From Streptomyces sp. NBC_00440 (GTDB lineage: Bacteria; Actinomycetota; Actinomycetes; Streptomycetales; Streptomycetaceae), in assembly GCF_036014215.1 (NCBI RefSeq), contig NZ_CP107921.1, positions 186,001 through 250,000 on the forward strand: a DNA stretch of 64,000 nucleotides, given 5' to 3'. Below, piece after piece: positions 58,471 to 64,000 of this stretch. Position 1 is the first letter of the stretch, and the number at the start of each line of letters is the position of its first letter. A program made the position numbers and the translations under genes. The notes beneath the pieces were generated by a model, which was given only the letters and a program-made list of their open reading frames with translations, was not told the DNA's origin and did no database searches.

Positions 58471-61400
58471 CTACCCGTTCAGCAGGCTGTCCAGCACCTC
58501 GGCCAGCCCGGCGACCGCGGGCGGGCGCAGCATGGTGTGGTGATTGCCCGCCACCGCCCGGGCGGTGGCCTCCCCGGTGGTGAACCGACGCCAGCCGGAG
58601 AGCCGTTCCGCTGCCGCCCCGGCGTCCCCGGCCACCATGAGGGCCAACGGGCCGTCATAGCGGGCTGGTTGCCATACGGCGGCGGCCGAGACCATCGCGC
58701 CGAAGACTCCCAGCCGGGCGGCCACCTCGGGCATCGTCTCCTCCGCCACCAGCCCGGCCGAGCGGATCGCGGACAGCACGGCCCGGCGCCGGTCGGCCGG
58801 GTCGAGCTTCCTCACCTGCTCGGCATCGAGCGGTGGTGCCGCACGACCGGTCAGGCCCGCCAGGTCCCTCAGGAACAGCCACAGCAGGTCGGCCTGGTCC
58901 GGCGGAGAGGGAAGCCTCGGTGGCGTCGACGGGTCGAGCAGGACCAGCGCGGCGACCTCGTCACCCGCCGCCCTGAGCTGGGCGGCCATCTCGTGGGCGA
59001 CCGCCGCGCCGGTCGACCAACCACCCAGCCGGTAGGGGCCGTTCGGCTGCTCGGCGCGTATCTGCGCCAGATAGTGCGCGGCAAGAGCGGGTACCGAGGC
59101 AAGCTCCGGACCGTCGGGTGCCAGCCCTTCCGCGTCCAGGGCGAAGAACGGCCCGGGCCGGGTGAGGGTGGCGGCGAGGGCCGCGTAGGGAGCGGCGGAA
59201 CCGTTGCTGGCGTGTACGCAGAAGAAGGGCGGCAGATCGCCGTCCGCGCGCAGCGCCACCAGCGCGGCGGCCCCTCGGCCCGGCACCGCCGTGGCCCCGG
59301 AGGGCTCCGCACCGCCCAGTTCCCGGGCCAGGGCCCGGATGGTGCGGTGGGTGTAGATCGACCGGGGCGTCAGCGCGATTCCGTCGCGCCGGGCCCGGGC
59401 CACCAGTTGCAGGGCGAGGATGGAGTCGCCGCCGAGCTCGAAGAAGTCGTCGGTCACCCCGAGCTCGGTCGTATCGAAGACCTCCGACCACCGGACCGCG
59501 AGCCGTCCTTCGAGCTCCGTGGCTGCCGCCACCCGGTCGCTCCCGGGACGGCCGGGCAGCCCGGCCGTCCGCAGTGCCACCCGGTCGATCTTGCCGCCCG
59601 CAGTGCGCGGCAGGGCGCCGTGGACCACCGCGAGCCCCGGGCGCAGCGCGTCGGGCAGCCCGGTCAGGCCGTCGAGTACCTCGTCGGGCGTCAGGCCGAC
59701 GCCCTCGCGGGGCGTCACATGGGCCACCAGCTGCACGCCACCGCGGTGTGTGGAGTGTGCGACCACCGCGGCCTCGGCCAGCCGCCCGTCCGCGTACAGC
59801 GCGGCCTCGATCTCGCCGGGCTCCACCCGTACGCCGTTCACCTGGACCTGGTCGTCGGTGCGGCCGAGGAATTCCAGCGCTCCGTCGGGCAGCAGCCGGG
59901 CCAGGTCCCCGGTCCGGTACATCCGGGCGCCCGGGACCCCGGAGTACGGGTCGGGCAGGAACGCTTCAGCGGTGCGGGCCGGCCGGCCGTGGTAGCCGCG
60001 GGCGGGCGCCTCCCCGCCGATGAACATCTCGCCGACACAGCCGGGCGGGACGGGGGCGAGGTTCTCACCGAGCAGGTGGACCGAGACGTTGCTGATCGGC
60101 CGTCCGATCGGCACGGTGGCCGGCCGGCCGGGCTGCCCGGATACCTCCGGGCCGGCCCGGTGGAAGGTGGCGTCGATCGTTGCCTCCGCCGGTCCGTACT
60201 GGTTGATCACCTCGCATCGGAGCTGGTTGCGGAGCTCCGCCAGCAGCGGTGCGGGGAACGCCTCGCCGCCCACGAGCAGCAGCCGCAGGTCGTTGCCTTC
60301 GGCAAGCGCGGGGTCGGTCAGCAGCCCGCCCAGCAGAGAGGGTACGAGGTGTGCGACCGTCGTCCGGGTGCTGCGCAGGAGCTCGGCGAGGCTGACGCCG
60401 GTTTCCGTGAGGTCGGGGGCCTCGACCAGGCAGGCGCCGGCCAGCAGCGGTCCGAACACTTCCCAGACGGCGAAGTCGAACACGGGTGAGGCCAGGGCGA
60501 GAAGCCGGTCATCGGGCCCCAGCGGGTAGGTCCGCTGCGCCCACTCGACACGGTTGGCCAGTGCGCGGTGCGAGACCGCGACCGGCTTCGGGCGGCCGGT
60601 GCTGCCCGAGGTGAACACCAGATAGGCCAGGTGCTCGGGGTGCGGATCGGCATCCGGGCCCGGTGCGCCGGAACCGCGCAGCTCGTCCGGCGTCCGGCAG
60701 GGCACGCCCTCCGGCACGGCTCCCGCGATCCGGCCGGGGTCGGCGGCGACGATCAGCCCGGCCCCGGCGTCCACCAGCATGTCCCGCAGCCGCTCGGCCG
60801 GCTGGTCCGGGTCGCAGACCACGAACGGCACACCGGCCAGCAGACAGCCGACGGCAGCGGTGACCAGTGCGACACCGCGCGGCAGCAACAGGGCGACAGC
60901 CGGCTCCCCGCCGGTCCCGGGGGCGGCCGGCTCCGGGCGGGCCGCGGCGCCGAAGGCCCGTGCGGCATCGAGCAGTTGCCGGTGGCTGATGGACCCGTCG
61001 GACGCCTCGACTGCCGTACGGTCGCCGGACGCCGCGAGCGCGGCAGCCAGCCCGGCCACCGGACTGCCTGCGGCCGGCGCCGTTTTCGCGCCGTGCGCGG
61101 TGGCGGTGAGGCGGAGCCGTTCGGCGTACGACAGCAGCGGGTCCGCCGTGTGCGGCAGCTCCGGCGCCGCGATGAGCGCGTCGAGCGCCGAGCGGTACCT
61201 GTCGACCATCGCCTCGATGAACTCCGGGCGGTGGAGCGACGGGTCGAAGGCGATGGACAGCTCGATCCCGCCGCCGACCGGGTCCTGGATGAAGTCCGTC
61301 ATCAGCGGCAGGTTGGTGTCCCCGTGGAACACGGCGTCCAGCACCTCCACCCCGCTGCGGGTGGACAGTTCGCCGTAGCGGTGGAAGTGCACGTAGTTGA

Positions 61401-64000
61401 AGGCGGCCTCGAACAGCGAGTCCGCCGCCCGGGCCTGGCGGATCCGGCTCATCGGGTACCACCTGTGCGGGAGCATCGCCCGCTCCTCCGCGAAGACGTG
61501 CCCGATGAGATCGAGCCAGCTGCCCCCGGGCAGCGCGGTCCGCAGCGGCAAGGTGTTGAGGAAGAGCCCGAGCATCGCATCGGAGTCCTCCTCGTCCTCG
61601 GGGCGGCCGTTGGTGACGAGACCGGTGACCACGTCGTCGCGTCCGGTCATCACCGCAAGCACCTTGAGGTGGACGGCCAGCAGTACGTTCTTGACCGGCA
61701 CGCCTGCCTGCCCGGCGACGCGCTGCACTGCCTCGCAGGTCTCCGGCGCGAGCTGGGTGCCCAGCCGCTGCTCGCCGACGCCGTCGGCCAGGCCGCTGCC
61801 GCCGAGCCGGCCGGTCGGCAGATCCTCCGTCCGACGAGCCCACCAGTCGCCGTCCGGTCCTTCGAGTGCCGCCTGTTCCAGGGCGAGGAAGCGGCCGTAG
61901 GTGGCTGCGGGGGCCGGCCGCGGTGCGGGCGCGGCCGGATCCGCCGCGTGCTGGTAGCAGTCCATCAGCTCGGTCAGCAGGACGGTGACGCTCCAGCCGT
62001 CGAGCACCGCGTGGTGCACGGCGAGGGTCAGCTGGAACTCGTCCTCGCCGAGCAGATGGACGACGAAGCGCACCAACGGGGCCTGCTCCAGGACGAACGG
62101 GGTCGCCCGCTCGTGCTCGACGTCGGCGTCCACCCGCGAACGCTGCCGGCCGGTGGGGACATCGCGCAGGTCGACCATGCGCAGCGGGGCCGGGACACTC
62201 CGGTGCACCAGCTGGAGCGGCCCCGCGGGGTGCGCCAGGTCGATGGAAACCCGCAGCATGGCATGGCGGCGGCAGAGTTCGGCGACGGCCGCCTCGAAGG
62301 CCGGCACATCGAGCGCCGAGCGCAGCCGCAGCGTGGTGACGTCGTGGTAGAGCAGCCGTTCACCGCGCTCGAAGGCGGTGTGGAAGAGCATGCCCGCCTG
62401 GAGGCTGGACAGCGGCCAGGCGTTCTCCACCTCGTCCGGCAGCCCGGCGCGCACGCCATCGGGCAGCAGCGGTTCCGTCGCTGTCGGGGTCGGCTCGCCG
62501 TCCTCGACAGCGGTCGCCAGCGGGGCGAGCGCCGCGATGGTGGGATGCCGCATCAGGTCGGTGACCTGGATGAGCACTCCGCGCCTGCGGGCCTGCAGGC
62601 GCACCTGGACCACCCGGATGGAATCGCCGCCGAGGTCGAAGAAGTTGTCCTCGACACCCACCCGTTCGCACCCCAGCACCTGCTGCCAGGCCTCGGCGAG
62701 TACCTGCTCGACCGGCGTGCGCGGCGCGACGTACACGGCCGCGGCGCGGATCGGCGCGAGCTTTCGGAGAGCGGCGTGGTCGACCTTGCCGTTGGGCAGG
62801 GTCGGCAGCTCGGGCAGTGCGTCTATCGCGGGCAGCATGTAGGCCGGGAGCGCGGACTGGGCCGCCGCCCGCACCGAGTCGGCGGTGGCCGGGGCGCGCA
62901 GCACCACATAGGCCGCGAGCCGGGTCGAGCCCGCCTCGTCGGTACGGTCGACCACGGCCGCCGCTGTGACTCCGGGCTGGGCTGCCAACCGGCTCTCGAT
63001 CTCCTCCAGTTCGACCCGGAAGCCGCGGATCTTGACCTGGCGGTCGGTACGGCCGAGGAACTCCAGCACCCCGTCGGACCGGTAGCGCACCAGGTCGCCC
63101 GAGCGGTAGACGCGGGACCCCGGCTCGGCGGTGAACGGGTCGTCGAGGAAGCGCTCGGCGGTGAGTTCGGGGCTGCCGACATAGCCGACCGCCACGCTCG
63201 GGCCACCGATCCAGAGTTCACCGCGGGCGCCGTAGGGCACCTGCGCGCCGTCCGGTCCGACCACATGGAGCCGGACGCCGGGCCGGGGGCGGCCGATGGG
63301 CACCCGCTCGGAGCGCTCCGGGGTCACCTGCTGGACCGTGCACCAGACGGTGGCCTCGGTCGGCCCGTACTCGTTGAACAGCAGCACACTGGGCAGCACT
63401 TCGTGGTGACGGTCCGCCAGCGCCGCCGGACACTCCTCGCCCGCGACCAGGGCGCGCCGCAGCCGTACCCCTTCGCGGGCGGACAGCTCCTCGATCAGCG
63501 GGCGGTACAGCGTGGGCACACAGAGCAGATCGGTCACCCCGTGGTCGACGGCCAGCCCGGCCAGTGCGGCCGGGTCGCCCGACTCCTTGTCGCCGGGCAC
63601 CACGAGACAGCCGCCCGCGGCCAGCGCGCCGAACAGCACGGCGACGGAACTGTCGAAGGCGATCGTGGGGATCAGCAGTGCGGCGCTTTCCGGCTCGGGC
63701 CGGTAGACGCTGAGCCGCGCACGGGTCGAGTGGGCCAGATTGCGGTGGGTGATCTCGACGCCCTTGGGGCGTCCGGTGGAACCCGAAGTGAAGATCACGT
63801 AGGCGGGACGGTCCGGCGTGACCGGCACCGTGTTCCCGTCCGCGGGGGTGGTCCACGCCGCGGCAGGGGCCACCACCGGAATTCCGGGGCCGGCGCCTGC
63901 CAGGGCCTTCTGTCCGGTCTCGTCGGCCAGCAGTACGGTGACCCCGGCGTCCGCGACCATGCCGGCCAGGCGTTCGGCCGGATTGCGGCTGTCCAGCGGC
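58471..64000 (-). CDS. non-ribosomal peptide synthetase, C-terminal part (A-PCP-C-A-PCP-TE), runs off the right edge
   Basis: At least 1840 residues; the start lies beyond the window (numbering from 63960). A1: YVIFTSGSTGRPKGVEITHR, FNEYGPTEATVW, LGRTDRQVKIRGFRVELEEI. PCP1: LGGDSIRV with Ser447. C domain: HHAVLDG at 649-655. A2: YLVFTSGSTGRPKPVAVSHR, INQYGPAEATID, then DDQVQVNGVRVEPGEI (a slightly unusual A8 motif). PCP2: LGGDSILAL with Ser1513. TE: LGGWSTGAAVAHEMA with Ser1649 and PFFCVHASNGSAAPY. No epimerase domain. The last two modules therefore add two residues and release the peptide by hydrolysis or cyclisation. No MbtH or tailoring genes are seen to its left. Confidence 0.95.
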   Translation of the reverse strand, partial: PLDSRNPAERLAGMVADAGVTVLLADETGQKALAGAGPGIPVVAPAAAWTTPADGNTVPVTPDRPAYVIFTSGSTGRPKGVEITHRNLAHSTRARLSVYRPEPESAALLIPTIAFDSSVAVLFGALAAGGCLVVPGDKESGDPAALAGLAVDHGVTDLLCVPTLYRPLIEELSAREGVRLRRALVAGEECPAALADRHHEVLPSVLLFNEYGPTEATVWCTVQQVTPERSERVPIGRPRPGVRLHVVGPDGAQVPYGARGELWIGGPSVAVGYVGSPELTAERFLDDPFTAEPGSRVYRSGDLVRYRSDGVLEFLGRTDRQVKIRGFRVELEEIESRLAAQPGVTAAAVVDRTDEAGSTRLAAYVVLRAPATADSVRAAAQSALPAYMLPAIDALPELPTLPNGKVDHAALRKLAPIRAAAVYVAPRTPVEQVLAEAWQQVLGCERVGVEDNFFDLGGDSIRVVQVRLQARRRGVLIQVTDLMRHPTIAALAPLATAVEDGEPTPTATEPLLPDGVRAGLPDEVENAWPLSSLQAGMLFHTAFERGERLLYHDVTTLRLRSALDVPAFEAAVAELCRRHAMLRVSIDLAHPAGPLQLVHRSVPAPLRMVDLRDVPTGRQRSRVDADVEHERATPFVLEQAPLVRFVVHLLGEDEFQLTLAVHHAVLDGWSVTVLLTELMDCYQHAADPAAPAPRPAPAATYGRFLALEQAALEGPDGDWWARRTEDLPTGRLGGSGLADGVGEQRLGTQLAPETCEAVQRVAGQAGVPVKNVLLAVHLKVLAVMTGRDDVVTGLVTNGRPEDEEDSDAMLGLFLNTLPLRTALPGGSWLDLIGHVFAEERAMLPHRWYPMSRIRQARAADSLFEAAFNYVHFHRYGELSTRSGVEVLDAVFHGDTNLPLMTDFIQDPVGGGIELSIAFDPSLHRPEFIEAMVDRYRSALDALIAAPELPHTADPLLSYAERLRLTATAHGAKTAPAAGSPVAGLAAALAASGDRTAVEASDGSISHRQLLDAARAFGAAARPEPAAPGTGGEPAVALLLPRGVALVTAAVGCLLAGVPFVVCDPDQPAERLRDMLVDAGAGLIVAADPGRIAGAVPEGVPCRTPDELRGSGAPGPDADPHPEHLAYLVFTSGSTGRPKPVAVSHRALANRVEWAQRTYPLGPDDRLLALASPVFDFAVWEVFGPLLAGACLVEAPDLTETGVSLAELLRSTRTTVAHLVPSLLGGLLTDPALAEGNDLRLLLVGGEAFPAPLLAELRNQLRCEVINQYGPAEATIDATFHRAGPEVSGQPGRPATVPIGRPISNVSVHLLGENLAPVPPGCVGEMFIGGEAPARGYHGRPARTAEAFLPDPYSGVPGARMYRTGDLARLLPDGALEFLGRTDDQVQVNGVRVEPGEIEAALYADGRLAEAAVVAHSTHRGGVQLVAHVTPREGVGLTPDEVLDGLTGLPDALRPGLAVVHGALPRTAGGKIDRVALRTAGLPGRPGSDRVAAATELEGRLAVRWSEVFDTTELGVTDDFFELGGDSILALQLVARARRDGIALTPRSIYTHRTIRALARELGGAEPSGATAVPGRGAAALVALRADGDLPPFFCVHASNGSAAPYAALAATLTRPGPFFALDAEGLAPDGPELASVPALAAHYLAQIRAEQPNGPYRLGGWSTGAAVAHEMAAQLRAAGDEVAALVLLDPSTPPRLPSPPDQADLLWLFLRDLAGLTGRAAPPLDAEQVRKLDPADRRRAVLSAIRSAGLVAEETMPEVAARLGVFGAMVSAAAVWQPARYDGPLALMVAGDAGAAAERLSGWRRFTTGEATARAVAGNHHTMLRPPAVAGLAEVLDSLLNG

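Noticed and set aside
57517..60489. A 990-codon open frame on the + strand across the FN3 lipoprotein and NRPS genes
   Set aside because: It spans a terminator and the convergent end of the NRPS, and its translation is the low-complexity mirror of the NRPS coding strand.

Overview
The window is GC-rich actinomycete DNA with GTG/TTG starts, tight ATGA/GTGA gene overlaps, TAT and lipobox signals, many TetR/MarR/IclR/PadR regulators, secreted glycan-active proteins and an NRPS. It is most likely from Streptomyces or a close relative. No rRNA, tRNA, CRISPR array or phage was seen.

Layout. (1) 0.1-5.3 kb is an accessory, resistance-like patch: a VOC protein, an erythromycin-esterase-family enzyme, a frameshifted Vat-type acetyltransferase relic and a flavin monooxygenase divergent from a TetR gene with two copies of one palindromic operator. 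A decayed IS5-type transposase lies at its right edge. (2) 5.3-11.4 kb has a quercetinase-like cupin coupled to an alpha/beta hydrolase, with a divergent MarR gene and a palindromic operator, then a lipase-maturation-factor-like membrane protein, cobM-cobL and a small membrane protein. (3) 11.4-16.9 kb has two large secreted proteins: propeller-FN3-LamG, and a GH141-like beta-helix carrying a PDZ-like domain.

(4) 17.1-34.3 kb is the centre of the window, a steroid-degradation locus. One leftward operon is hsaA-hsaD-hsaC-hsaB-kstD. A second is hsaE-hsaG-hsaF-kshA-(66-aa Cys protein)-kshB. Together they encode opening of rings A/B and processing of the C5 fragment. A divergent IclR gene sits between them, and a 17-bp palindrome in its promoter recurs in imperfect form upstream of the second operon. 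A third leftward operon (fadD3, a second acyl-CoA dehydrogenase, fadE30) points to C/D-ring (HIP) catabolism. (5) 34.4-40.7 kb has an HsaB-like flavin reductase, a PadR regulator, a translationally coupled LLM flavin oxidoreductase / SDR / HSL-type esterase cassette, and a P450-ferredoxin pair under a TetR regulator. The cassette looks like a two-component Baeyer-Villiger-type route.

(6) 40.9-58.4 kb is mixed: a PIG-L deacetylase, a sedolisin protease, a VOC protein, an SDR/TetR pair, a GH89 alpha-N-acetylglucosaminidase, a beta-helix protein, an araB-type ribulokinase, a lone cyclic-nucleotide-binding-domain protein, a secreted lytic transglycosylase, an exported alpha/beta hydrolase, a CsbD-like protein, a lyase-like jelly-roll protein and an FN3 lipoprotein. 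(7) From 58.5 kb to the right edge runs the 3' part of an NRPS gene (A-PCP-C-A-PCP-TE). Strong hairpins mark the ends of several transcription units. All calls come from reading the sequence and its translations by eye; no database search was run.
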